Source of the DNA: Allacma fusca
Lineage: Eukaryota > Arthropoda > Collembola > Symphypleona > Sminthuridae
NCBI GenBank assembly: GCA_947179485.1
Contig: OX359248.1
Coordinates: forward strand, 30,017,378 to 30,081,377
Reading direction: 5' to 3'
Length of the DNA: 64,000 nucleotides
Positions 43,238 to 53,331 of this stretch are shown piece after piece. Position 1 is the first letter of the stretch; each line of letters begins with the position of its first letter. The notes beneath the pieces were generated by a model. That model saw only the letters and a list, made by a program, of their open reading frames with translations, did not search any database and was not told the origin of the DNA. The position numbers and the translations under genes were made by a program.

Positions 43238-44453
43238 ATGAGTAAAGCCGATAAGGAAATAGCGGCTCAATCTTTGTCAGGATTTGACCCAACCTCAGAT
43301 AGGGCTCTTCGAAGGCAAAATAGGCAAGTTCGAAGTAAAACAGTATCCTATTCAAATCAAGATCCTATCTCAGTTTCTGTAGTAAATCCTAATCCTGAAA
43401 ATAGTACTAGCTTCCAACAATCTCAACAAAGTACGAATATGGCACAATCATGGTACCTAGGTCTTTCTGATGAAGAGAAAGGTTACATGAAACAATATCT
43501 CGATAAGGCATAGCAGGACTCATTAGATACGTTTCGTTTAGCACAAGAAACTACCAAGGCTCTCAAAGATTTGGTTGACTTACATAAGAGTTCTGCAAAT
43601 CAGAACAACCCTTCAGCTCAGAATGTCATTATCACAAACACAAATGTTGAAGCTCCGTTTTACGATAAGAAGAGGATGAATTCAAATTATTTTTTCGAAC
43701 AAGCTAGGAAATATTTTCAAGCTCAGCATCACCCACCTGAAAAGTCAGTTTATCTATTGGGAAATATACTGAAAGGTGACATGAAGAGATGGTATGAGAA
43801 TACTGTCTCCGATACTACAACTTGGGGTGAACTTAAGGATGCATTTAAGTCAGAATTCGATACCGTTTATGATGCCAGAGAGCGAGCTAGGCTTTTAGCA
43901 ACGAAAACTCAAAAACACTATGAAAGTGTCTCAGAGTATGTCTACGAAATGTTGTTTCTAGCTGGGCAGGTAGACAGTAATGAGTCCATGGAAGAGAAAT
44001 TGCGACGTGCATATTTAGGTCTCCACGTTAAAACATATAAGGATATTAAATGGGATCCAGATCAGAATGATCCAACTCCAGGAAAATTGATTGCTGCGGC
44101 TGAGGATACCCTTAGGTCTTTGAATAATACCCAAAAGTTGGACAGCCAGAGCAAGGTTAAATTACCTACATTAGTAGTAATGATGGTCAGGGCTCCAGTA
44201 AAAGCCAATTCCAAGCAAAAAAAATGGTTTTAATAAGGCAAAGACGCAAGTAGACCCGAAGGTCAGGTGTAGTACGTGCAAGGGCTATGGTCATGACGAA
44301 AAAAGCTGCTCTAATAAGGTCAAAGGAGTAGCTATGAGTTTCCAACATACTTCGGTCGAATGTTGGAATTGTGGCGGGGAAGGACACGTAAAGTATCAGT
44401 GTCCCTCGCAAAGTGCTCCGGAAACTGAAGATTCTTCGTCGGGGGAATCATAG
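43238..44453 (+). pseudogene. gag: Gag of the 412/mdg1-like element, broken
   Basis: Capsid-like region with FEQARKYFQAQ and MKRWYENTV...TTWGELKDAFKSEF, a typical retrotransposon Gag pattern. Two CCHC knuckles follow (CSTCKGYGHDEKSC and CWNCGGEGHVKYQC) at 44,268-44,403. Breaks: an in-frame TAG at 43,511-43,513 and a frameshift in an A8 run near 44,214-44,223 that puts the knuckles in another frame. Gag ends at TAG 44,451-44,453 with pol in the -1 frame, so the ancestral element probably used -1 frameshifting. Confidence 0.85.
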
Positions 44454-46642
44454 TGGGGCAGGCGGGTGAACGCCTGGCCCCAAACAATTATCAATTATAT
44501 TTTAGTTTAGCACCTTTTAATTGCGTTAGTAGAAAGGATAAGCCTCCAACAACTCACATTAAAATCAATAACAAGGAATTCCAAGCATTGGTTGACACAG
44601 CATGTTCCAGATGTTGCATAACTAATGAAGCAGCAAAAAGTCTTCCATTTCCAATTAGTGCGGTAAATAGTACGTTTTTAACAGCATCCGGCGAAATTTT
44701 AAAAGCCAAAGGATTTATTGAGCTAGAGTTTCTATTAGGAGATAGATTTATCAAAGGAAAGTTTAATGTTTTGTCCAAATTGCATTGTGGCGCAGATCTT
44801 ATTTTAGGGAAAGATCTGATAGATGCGAATGATAAAAGCTTTAACATAAACCGAGATATGTTCTGGTTTGGCTTAAACCCACCACAAGAACCTTTTCTCA
44901 TTAGTGCAAACTCAAAACGAGTTTTAAGTTTAAAGTTACAGGGTACGAAGTGTGACGATGAAGTCCCGTTAAAGGAACGGATCGAGAAGGATATTTTAGA
45001 AATTTTAGAGGAGTTTAAAGATGTTGCAGCAAAGGATGGTAAAATAACAGACTGGGTATACCATCACATCGATTGTGCTGAAGATCAAATCCCGAAAGCA
45101 AAGGTTTATGGCTTTCCACCTGCTAAACTTAAAATTATTAATGAGGAGGTAGTGAAAATGCTCGAAGCTAGAATTATTCGTAGGTCCACATCTCCATATA
45201 ATTCTAATATAGTTTTAGCCAAGAAAAATGGTTCTTCTAGACTGTGCATTAACTTCAAAAAGGTAAACTCTATCACTAGGGAAAATGCGGCAACTCTGCC
45301 TAACCTACAATGGATGCTTAGACAGATTCCACTTTATAAATGGTTTTCCAAATTTGATTTAAAAAATGGTTATTTCCAAATTAGGCTTGAGCCTCAATCA
45401 ATCCCTAAAACAGCGTTTAGTGTGCCAGGAGGTGGCCACTATGAGTTCTTATGCCTTCCATTTGGTCTTATGAATGCTCCAATGACTTTTCAGCAGTTTA
45501 TGAACTATGCATTCGAAGATCATATGTATAAATTTATTATGTGCTACTTAGACGATGGTCTAATATATTCCAAGACGTACAAGGAAAATTTGCAACATTT
45601 ACGTATAGTATTTAGTATTCTAAGGCAGGCTGGCGTCACACTAAATGTAGATAAAAGTCAGTTTTGCGTACAGGAAACAGAATTTCCTGGCCACGTAATA
45701 ACAACCGAAGGTTTGATTAAAAGTGCAGACAAGGTTCAGGGAATTCGGGATTTTAGAACTCCCATTAATGCGAAAGATGTCCAAAGGTTTCTTGGAAAGT
45801 CAGTCTGGTACTCTACGTTTGTTAAGAATTTTTCAACAGTAGCAGCTCCATTGTATAAATTGCTGAAGAAAGATGTTATTTGGCATTGGAGGGAAAATCA
45901 GGAATTAGCATTTAATAAGATCAAGGATGAAATGGAAAAAGAAGTTTTTTTACAAGGGATTGATTATGAGCGCCCTATTATCGTACAGACAGATGCTAGT
46001 CACATAGGTATCGGTGCAGTTTTAAAACAGGAAATTGATAATAAAGAAAGAATTATTGAGTGTAGGAGCGCCTTGTTAAATGTCAATCAACAGAAATGGG
46101 GCGTGTACGAGAAAGAATGTTTTGCTATAGTTTGGGCACTAAGAAAAATCCATGATTTGATAGCAGGTCATCATATTATAGTTCAAACAGATAATATGGC
46201 AGTTACATGGATGAAACGAAATCCAAGTAAAAAAGCTAAAGTAGAACGCTGGAGCATAGAACTTGAAGAGTATAGTTATGACCTTATTCACATTAAAGGA
46301 AAGGATAATATTTTAGCGGATGCATTGAGTAGGGCACCAAAGGATTCATCAGAGCCTGATCAACTCTTGGATGATATCGCCGAAGGTGAACATATTCCTT
46401 ACATTAATTATTTATTTTCTGATGTGACGCGAGAGAGACTAAGGGAAGCTCAGCTTGAAGATGCAGAGTTAACCAGCATCATAAAATCTTTAAAAACTGC
46501 CAGTAGTGATCCGAGTAACGTATTTCAGTTGGAAGAAGGATTACTTTGTCGGAGAGTTCCGAAATATAATATGTTTGACGTTAGGAAGCATCAACGGAAA
46601 GATCGACAGGAACTGGTTGATGCATATAGAAGCGATGAGTAA
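44453..46642 (+). CDS. pol: Pol part 1 of the 412/mdg1-like element (PR-RT-RNase H)
   Basis: Protease active site reads LVDTACSRCC, with Ala in place of the usual Gly of DTG, so it is probably impaired. RT has RLCINFKKVN, FSKFDLKNGYFQI, GLMNAPMTFQQFM and the catalytic YLDD box (CYLDDGLIYSK). RNase H has VQTDASHIGIGAVL and ends with DNILADALSRAP. The frame is open for 729 codons and then stops at 46,640-46,642. Integrase continues in another frame. Confidence 0.88.
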   Translation: MGQAGERLAPNNYQLYFSLAPFNCVSRKDKPPTTHIKINNKEFQALVDTACSRCCITNEAAKSLPFPISAVNSTFLTASGEILKAKGFIELEFLLGDRFIKGKFNVLSKLHCGADLILGKDLIDANDKSFNINRDMFWFGLNPPQEPFLISANSKRVLSLKLQGTKCDDEVPLKERIEKDILEILEEFKDVAAKDGKITDWVYHHIDCAEDQIPKAKVYGFPPAKLKIINEEVVKMLEARIIRRSTSPYNSNIVLAKKNGSSRLCINFKKVNSITRENAATLPNLQWMLRQIPLYKWFSKFDLKNGYFQIRLEPQSIPKTAFSVPGGGHYEFLCLPFGLMNAPMTFQQFMNYAFEDHMYKFIMCYLDDGLIYSKTYKENLQHLRIVFSILRQAGVTLNVDKSQFCVQETEFPGHVITTEGLIKSADKVQGIRDFRTPINAKDVQRFLGKSVWYSTFVKNFSTVAAPLYKLLKKDVIWHWRENQELAFNKIKDEMEKEVFLQGIDYERPIIVQTDASHIGIGAVLKQEIDNKERIIECRSALLNVNQQKWGVYEKECFAIVWALRKIHDLIAGHHIIVQTDNMAVTWMKRNPSKKAKVERWSIELEEYSYDLIHIKGKDNILADALSRAPKDSSEPDQLLDDIAEGEHIPYINYLFSDVTRERLREAQLEDAELTSIIKSLKTASSDPSNVFQLEEGLLCRRVPKYNMFDVRKHQRKDRQELVDAYRSDE

Positions 46643-48293
46643 CATTAGTCAATCAATGAATTTGTTACAAGAAAGATTGCAAAGACTTGAGAATGCAATT
46701 ATAAAACAGAGAAAGGAATACTCTGTAAACAAATCTGCAGGGAGAACATGCGAAGAGCATACCCTTAACACAGCTCTGTACTGTAAAAATAAAGTTAAAG
46801 CAGCTCTTTACTGCTCTACACTTACGAAGTGTGAGGAGCACTTCTCAATGTGTACAATGTTTCCGGAAACACTTAAGCGTGACAAGCGCTTAGAATCGGC
46901 AGAAATTCATAAAATATTAACTGCCACAAAGTTAAAACAAGTTGAAGAATTGAAAGCTATCAACACTTTGACGGTCCGTGACTGTTCAATGAGGAGCAAT
47001 AAACGCTCTGCGATTGCTAGCAAAAACATGGAAAACTTATTACAGATGTCCATGTTGGTTCCAGTTGTCCCAAAGCGTATGCAGTCCGAAATTATTTCAT
47101 CATTCCATGATGTTCCAGAAAGCGCGCATTTAGGATTCAAGAAGACTAGACACATGTTAATGAAACGATTTTGGTGGAAGGGCATGACAGCCGATATAAA
47201 ATACTTCGTAAAGACCTGTGAAGTATGTCAAGTAATTAAGTGTTCAAACCAGACCCCACAAGGTCTGATGGGACATAAACTAAATATTGTTGAGGCTCAG
47301 GATACTATTTTTATAGATATTGTTGGTAAGCTTCCGAGGACAAAAAGACAGTATGAGTATATTCTTGTCGTCCAGGACGAATTTACAAAATGGTTAGAGA
47401 TTTTTCCTATTAGGAATTGTAATGCACCTACTATAATTGAATTATTAGAAGACCAGGTTTATTGGTTAGCATATTATCACCCACAGTCAAATCAAGTTGA
47501 GCGCAGTAACAAAGATCTTAAGACCATGATCACAGCTTTCTGTGGTAAAAGGCAATCAGACTGGGATAGACACTTGCAAAAATTCGCCTTGACCCTTCGA
47601 ACAATGATTAGGGATTCATTAGGTTGTAGTTCTGATGTTCTGATGTTGGGTAGACACATTCAATTGCCCATAGACAGATCGTTGCAACCAAGAGAAAGAA
47701 AGTCTCTCCAAGCGTCAGACGTAGCTCAAAGGCTGCCTGCGGAATAAGCTAAATTGCGTGATTGGGTTTTAAAAAATATGCATAACTCTTATCTCTCCCA
47801 AAAACAGCGGTACGATAAAAAACGAAAGCCATGTAAGTTCAAAGTAGGAGACAAAGTTTTACTAAGAACTCATATATTGTCAAATGCGGAAGAGAAAATT
47901 AGTAAAAAGCTCAGTAAAAAATGGTTTGGTCCATTCAGTTTAGTAGAAGAGGTTGTCCCAGGTTTAACTTTTAAATTAGTTCATGAGCTCACTGGTGAAC
48001 CTTATGGTACTCATCATGTTTATGATTTCCGACCATACCTTCAGGATAAATCTGATAGGCCCAATGTTTGGAAATCTAGGCAGGAAAAGAGTTTCGAGGT
48101 ACCTAACGAGAGTGTCTTGCAAACTCCTTCACTTACGGATAGAGTGCAACCAGAGGAGAATGACCAGAGAAGTATGGTTAAGTCTGGTAGAAATCTTCGA
48201 AAAACACCAAAGATTGATTATGCTAGGTTAAGTAAACGGATTAAAACGCATGTTTTAAATTTAATTCTGAATAATAGTGAATTTTACAATTAG
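46506..48293 (+). pseudogene. pol: Pol part 2: linker and integrase, deleted and broken
   Basis: After a frameshift from RNase H there is an unusual ~140-residue linker (46,640-47,060) rich in Cys-Glu-Glu-His and Leu-Tyr-Cys repeats. Integrase follows: HHCC finger (AHLGFKKTRHM...CEVCQ), first D in FIDIVGKLP, E in SNQVERSNKDL. The segment that should carry the second catalytic D, between LEDQVYW and AYYHPQSN, is missing, a deletion of about 40-50 residues. An in-frame TAA at 47,745-47,747 precedes the C-terminal domain (KVGDKVLLRTH, KKWFGPFSLVEEV). Confidence 0.85.
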
Positions 48294-48512
48294 GTTAAAA
48301 TAGGATAGGAATTTCAACTCGCGATGTTGCAATAGGTTAAGATTATTTTAATTACCGCATTAAAAAATTTTGTTAGCTGGCTCTAATAGGATTTTAATGC
48401 GTGGTTGTAGTCGAATTTTAAATTACTTTTAAATGTTTGTAAATATTTTAATTGTATGTAATTTTGCTTTTGCTTTTTATATAGCGGCTAAGGTGTACCC
48501 TTAAGCTTCAAA
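48294..48512 (+). other. Spacer between pol and the exonuclease-like ORF
   Basis: 219 bp of AT-rich non-coding DNA. The last bases before the ATG are AGCTTCAAA. No LTR end, intron acceptor or target duplication is recognised here. Confidence 0.4.
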
Positions 48513-49799
48513 ATGTCGCTTGGAGCAAGTTACCCAGGTCGCGTTCAAGATAGATATGTATGGCTTAAGAATCATATGAAGCTTGTTAATAACACCCAAA
48601 GCTTTGAAATTAATTCGCAACAAAGTCATGCTATTGATGTGTGGAAGTTTTACGAAACGCACCGTACTAATTCGTTCAACATTCTAACTATTAACTCTCC
48701 AGTGATGTATTGTAATTCGCTCCCTTTGATTAATGCTATGTATAAACATGTTATGAATGAGACTGAAGTTGGCTTACACATTTGTACACATAATTTAAGT
48801 ACGTATGGTTACGGATTTGTTGTCGTAGTTTCAATAGCTACTCAGTCTAGAAGCTATGTTATACCGGTGATAAGCCAACGTGATTTGATCTGCTTGAAAC
48901 TTAAAGCTATATTTGAAAATACTTTGCTGCTTAAAATTGTATATAATGTTGGCCGAGTAGTTAAGTTTTTGTTTCGAGATTTTGATTCTGTTCTGTTAAA
49001 TTTTGTTGATTTAAAAAACGCAAGTTATTACTGGAATGGAAAGAATGCTTCTGATATAGATGTAAGTCTGATTGAGTTAGGGAAACGCTACATAAATTTT
49101 GAGCTCCCAAAGTCTGATTTTTCTACAAATTGGTCAAGTTCCTTTATCGATTTTAATTCCCAACTTGTAGCTGCTAGATTGTCTAGAATTAACATTTGTA
49201 TCTGGAATAATATTAAGTCTTTAGCCAATGCTCGGGGGAAATTAATTTCTATGCTAAATTATCTGGAATCAAATGAGTGTAAATCTTTGTCCAAAGCAGT
49301 CCATCAATCTGTGCTTAGTGTCATCGAGCCAATTCAATTTATTGAATCCATTCAGAAAGATTTAAATAGACCTGTAAATTCAGATGAAGCAAAAATGTGT
49401 ATGTTGTTAAACACATGGAGGTATCAATTAGCAAGGGATGAGGACCTCCGAGTCCACGAAGTATTTAGTTCTGACGCCATAAGAATTACTCTTGGTCTTC
49501 CTAAACCTGTATCACGTTTAACTTTCTGCCAAAGTGTAAAGCTTTCCAAGCTAGCTTTCGCATACAAAGATCCTATTTTGGAAATTGTCAATGGTAACTT
49601 GTCAACTCTTACAATCACCACCGACGACCGTGAACATGAACCTATGGAAGTTGATGTACAAGAGGTTTCCGAAAGCTCGTCAGGTTCTTCAATTGACCCA
49701 GCCGAAGTGGTTTCGGTAAATTTTCATGAGGATGGGGACTTTGATGTCGCTCCAATCATCCCAAGCATAAATTTAATTCATAACTTATTAAGTTACTAA
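48513..49799 (+). CDS. Degenerate Rrp6/EXOSC10-like protein (exonuclease fold + HRDC), 428 aa
   Basis: An unbroken single-exon frame. Residues ~83-235 follow the DEDD 3'-5' exonuclease fold of Rrp6/EXOSC10: GLHICTHNLSTYGYGFVVVV at the Exo I strands, then ENTLLLKIVYNVGRVVKFLF at Exo II, then LIELGKRYINFELPK at the segment before Exo III. Residues ~296-360 (LLNTWRYQLARDEDLRVHEV onward) resemble an HRDC domain. The catalytic acids expected at Exo I, II and III are replaced (Gly/His, Val, Ser by my alignment), so nuclease activity is unlikely. An acidic Ser-rich tail follows, and the last ~10 codons come from satellite. It lies 219 bp after pol in the env position. Homology is read by eye. An inactive domesticated or captured exonuclease is the inference. 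Confidence 0.6.
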   Translation: MSLGASYPGRVQDRYVWLKNHMKLVNNTQSFEINSQQSHAIDVWKFYETHRTNSFNILTINSPVMYCNSLPLINAMYKHVMNETEVGLHICTHNLSTYGYGFVVVVSIATQSRSYVIPVISQRDLICLKLKAIFENTLLLKIVYNVGRVVKFLFRDFDSVLLNFVDLKNASYYWNGKNASDIDVSLIELGKRYINFELPKSDFSTNWSSSFIDFNSQLVAARLSRINICIWNNIKSLANARGKLISMLNYLESNECKSLSKAVHQSVLSVIEPIQFIESIQKDLNRPVNSDEAKMCMLLNTWRYQLARDEDLRVHEVFSSDAIRITLGLPKPVSRLTFCQSVKLSKLAFAYKDPILEIVNGNLSTLTITTDDREHEPMEVDVQEVSESSSGSSIDPAEVVSVNFHEDGDFDVAPIIPSINLIHNLLSY

Positions 49800-50030
49800 G
49801 GGATTTGGGTTTAAATAATTTCATTGAACTCAGAATGACTAGTTCTATTGTAAAAAGTGGAAATAATCCGGTTTTGATGAATTTTTATTTTTTCACATTC
49901 CCAATAAATAATGCAGTTTTATAGTGCGAGCTGTTACTTTAATATATACCTTATAAAGTTACCAACGTACTTGAGTGTAAATAGTTTCATTCAACTCAGA
50001 ATTACCAGTTACATCCTTTATACTAATTTG
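49768..50030 (+). repeat. Satellite remnant, about 1.5 monomers
   Basis: AATTTAATTCATAACTTATT, then GGGATTTGGGTTTAAATAAT and TTTCATTGAACTCAGAATGA, clearly the same satellite and orientation but diverged. It supplies the stop codon of the exonuclease-like ORF. Confidence 0.8.
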
Positions 50031-50714
50031 AAAGTGATTGTCTTGATAATGATGATGATGATGATGATGGTGCCAGTCGTCACTTATGTACATGACATGT
50101 TGAAGCATAGCGGTTCATTTTTTTCTTTCATCATTCAACAAAATTCTTTGATTTTTATTTTTATTCACTTTTTTGAACGAAAGAAAAAAATGAACTTCTA
50201 TTCTTTTTTAGCATTTCTTTTTTGTTTACTTGGACAGGCTTAATTTATAGTAACCAAGTGTTACTACAATTTAATCCTGTTCAAGTCAACACAAAATAAT
50301 GCCATTTTTGATACCAGAAAAAATAAATTCCGCAATGCTAAACAAGTTACCAAAAAGTTACTATCTTGCATTTTGGAATGTGTATTTTTAATTCGAATCA
50401 ACTACCAGTTGCTTATTGTGCACGCCTTTGAATATTTCGTACAGTTTGGCTAATACGATCATTCACCATCTTTTAACTACCACGATTAAATTCTAACTTT
50501 GGATATGAGAGTAAGTAGAGTATATAACTTAGAGTAACTTTGGGGTTCATCAACACATGTCAGATATAAAATTAATTAAAATGATGTAGCTATCATGCAT
50601 TGACAGCGTTCTATATTAATAGAAAAATTGTCACTTTCGTGGTTACAAATTATGGTCTTTAATAGCTAATATTTTGCATTCAATTCTTATAATTTTAATA
50701 ATGGGTTCCATTGC
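50031..50714. other. AT-rich spacer with a GAT microsatellite
   Basis: Contains (GAT)n at about 50,048-50,070. The 110-codon frame at 49,911-50,243 is low-complexity Phe/Ile-rich and not supported as a gene. Nothing else is seen. Confidence 0.5.
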
Positions 50715-50910
50715 AGTTTCACTGTATGAATTATTACTTTAATTCATAAGTAATAAAGTTACCACCGGATGTGTGCGGAATTAGTTTCATTAAACTCAGA
50801 GCGACCAGTTTGATTTAAAAAAGTGGGAGGAATCCGGTTTTGATGAAATTTTATTTTTCACTTTCCCCTCAAAACTTGCAGTTTCACTGTATAAATTATT
50901 AGTAATCACA
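50715..50910 (+). repeat. Last satellite remnant
   Basis: One diverged monomer (TTTCACTGTATGAATTATTA, then TTTCATTAAACTCAGAG). It marks the right limit of satellite-derived DNA. Confidence 0.75.
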
Positions 50911-51030
50911 AATATTACTATTTGTGCTTATTGGTAAGTATTACACTTGAGTATTTTCCGGTGCTTTCTAGATTAAATTGCTAAACTATTTTATTAAAAT
51001 ATACTAAATTATTATTGCTTTTTTTAACAG

Positions 51031-51303
51031 AATCCGTTCGAAGAAATTTTACAGAAAAGGTGACTGAGAAGGAAGTTGATCAAGAAACTATTAAGTGGTT
51101 TAAAGGAGCTAAGGACAGATAAGAAGGTTGTCAGCGCCCGTCATCTTCCCAGGAAGTCACCGAGGATCATTCGCCGAAGAATAATCAAAACAGTAGCCTC
51201 GCTTTCTCTATCGAATAATATTTGTGCTAATGCTGAAATAATTCCTGTTAGAACACCCGACCTGGAAATTCAAATACCGTCATGCAACTATTTAAATGAG
51301 TGA
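51031..51303 (+). other. Possible terminal exon of an unidentified gene
   Basis: TTATTGCTTTTTTTAACAG at 51,012-51,030 is a good acceptor. Directly after it one frame reads VRRNFTEKVTEKEVDQETIK and stops at 51,119-51,121. An alternative frame is open at 51,076-51,303 (76 codons, basic, KKVVSARHLPRKSPRIIRRR). AATAAA follows at about 51,520. No upstream exon is identified, so this is only a candidate. Confidence 0.2.
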
Positions 51304-53094
51304 TATTAACGTAAATAGTGTAGCCTGTTGCTAGTGATTGTATTGCTTTAAGAGATCAGCTAAAAATGTGGGTAGCTAAGCATAATATTTTCCTCACTGC
51401 TAGCAATAGTTTACTATTTACCGCAAAATTAAATCCAAATGTATTTTGGTAGCTTAAGATATAAGTGTGTACAAGTTAGCGTGTATTCCGTTTATGCGTA
51501 TTTAGCCTATTTTGTCAATAAATGCATTTTTACGTGAAGCGATTCAACTCGTGTTTTTAGAAAATAATTATTAACCACACTTCGTCACAGGCGGAGTATC
51601 GGAGGGGTAAACTAGTTGACATTTATATGGATTGAGGAGTTGGGCAAGAGAAGGACTACGTCGGTACGAAGTCGGATGAGGGTGAGTCTTCTAGGTTGGT
51701 AATGAGTCGGCTAAGTGGTGTCCCACAAACAGTTGGGTACGAGTTGGAGCAGCGGACAAAAACTATACTGGTCAGCCAACTCGTGCTTAATGCAGCCGGC
51801 CCGACGTCGCCACACTCGCCACGACACAAAATTGTTTACTGGGTTGGCTATATAGTGAAATGATATAGTACATAGCGAGCGGTTGCTATATATTGAAATT
51901 AGCCGCGAAGGTTTGAATTGTAAAGCCAAAGCCGCGAAAGTTTAAATTAACGGAAAGGTCGAGCTCAATAATAAGAAAGGATAGCATTGTGTGTACAGAT
52001 TTCAAGTAAATATTTCAACAAGCATATTTTGTTATTCGCAGCTAATTGCATGGGTAGTCATTTCTACCAAAATTAAAAATCTCAGTTCAAACTGTTCAAA
52101 CTATTCAAGAAAGGTTGTTTTAAAAAGGGTTCACGTCCGTAAAAATTGTCTTGTATTTTAATTTTATCACACAATTTAATCTCAAAATACGTATTTCAAA
52201 ATACTGCATATAGCTCTATTTACAGATAGTCACATTTCCCCTCAAAGTATTTCTCGAAACTAATGCGCTTGCTCCTTCGCTCACTTTTTAATACTCCGGC
52301 CTCCTTCCTGGACGTAACGTCAACAATGAATGAACCTGCGAATCCAAGCGCGGGAAAGCTGTTGTTTAAAAACGTGTGCTCATGGCCTCATACACCCTCA
52401 TGAAGCTTGCATTCCTCAATGCACTATAGGCAGGGAAGGAACCACGGAACTGTCGGTTCCTCGTACTGTTTTGGACTGTTACGTATGTACCTACATTGTG
52501 TGTGCTTTTAACTGTTGGTCGTTTCATAGTTTAGTCTCTTTCGTGCTGCTGTGCTGAGCTGAGCAGTGTGTGAGTGCTGTGTGTAATAAAGACAGTGCCA
52601 TACATATCACAACATACCTATACATTGCGTATGAAGTTCTCATGGGGGTTATTTATCCTGGATGATAGTGAGCATGTAAAAGAGCGCTTAAGTGCCGACA
52701 AGTAATTATTAGTAGTTTTGTGCTGAAGGTTAATTTCGTGTTTATGTTTAACTATACAAAAATAATTACTAGAATTTTCTTCCCTGGTCTCTGTTCGTAT
52801 AAGTTAATTATTTACTTGAGGATTGAGTTACCCTCCAAAGATAACAAGGATATGAGATGATGAGTGTAGCAGGGAAATAATTAAGAGTAAATATATCCAA
52901 GTTTAAATAACCCCAAGACTATAAGACTGATTAGGGCAATAGTTAAGGAAATGCTTCCATTGAAGTATTTAATTGTTGGGACTGACGCTAGTATTGAGTA
53001 CCTGGATCGGCACAATATTCAATATTATTGTTGTTAGTGTGGGGATTTAAACTTCGGAATTGGGATTATAGGTCAGAAGGAGACAAGAGACAAG
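51304..53094. other. Intergenic region upstream of the zinc-finger gene
   Basis: No supportable coding region. At 51,840-51,905 it contains a stretch that resembles 29,325-29,400 in inverted orientation. GC content rises around 51,600-51,850 and 52,250-52,600, and the second block may be the promoter or 5' UTR region of the downstream gene. The frame at 52,330-52,557 shows no protein features. Confidence 0.4.
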
Positions 53095-53200
53095 ATGTTA
53101 TCTGCAAGAGTATGGGAGGCTGTGGAGACGTTCAATGCCCGGACATCGGTGGGAAGAGTGGTTGTGAATCCTCCTGGAAGTAATAATTTTGAGTATATTT
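53095..53200 (+). other. Candidate upstream exon of the zinc-finger gene
   Basis: ATG at 53,095 opens a 35-codon frame starting MLSARVWEAVETFNARTS. The first sure exon (53,332) needs an upstream exon ending with one extra base. No donor in the right phase is convincing here, so the true start codon is unresolved. Confidence 0.25.
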
Positions 53201-53331
53201 AGTGCCTTTAAAATGGTGTGAATGAATATGTGTATTTAATTAGGATGGAGATGATATTTGTTTAGATTTTTGGGGCATTAACTATTATATCAAGAGTTGT
53301 TTAAAACATTTTTTAAATGGTGAATTCGCAG

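Larger units (their letters stand above)
42061..49768 (+). mobile_element. 412/mdg1-like Ty3/Gypsy element, 3' LTR missing
   Basis: 5' LTR, primer site of tRNA-Arg type, gag with two zinc knuckles, pol and then an exonuclease-like ORF where env or 3' UTR would be. No second LTR was found. At about 49,768 the sequence passes straight into satellite. Gag-pol carries two in-frame stops, at least two frameshifts and an integrase deletion, so the copy is dead. Whether 48,294-49,768 belongs to the element or is a separate retrocopy cannot be settled here. Confidence 0.8.

Noticed and set aside
49911-50243. 110-codon Phe/Ile-rich frame
   Set aside because: Low-complexity AT-rich DNA with a GAT microsatellite.
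52330-52557. 75-codon frame near a GC-rich patch
   Set aside because: No protein-like features, no splice context. More likely 5' untranslated or promoter DNA.
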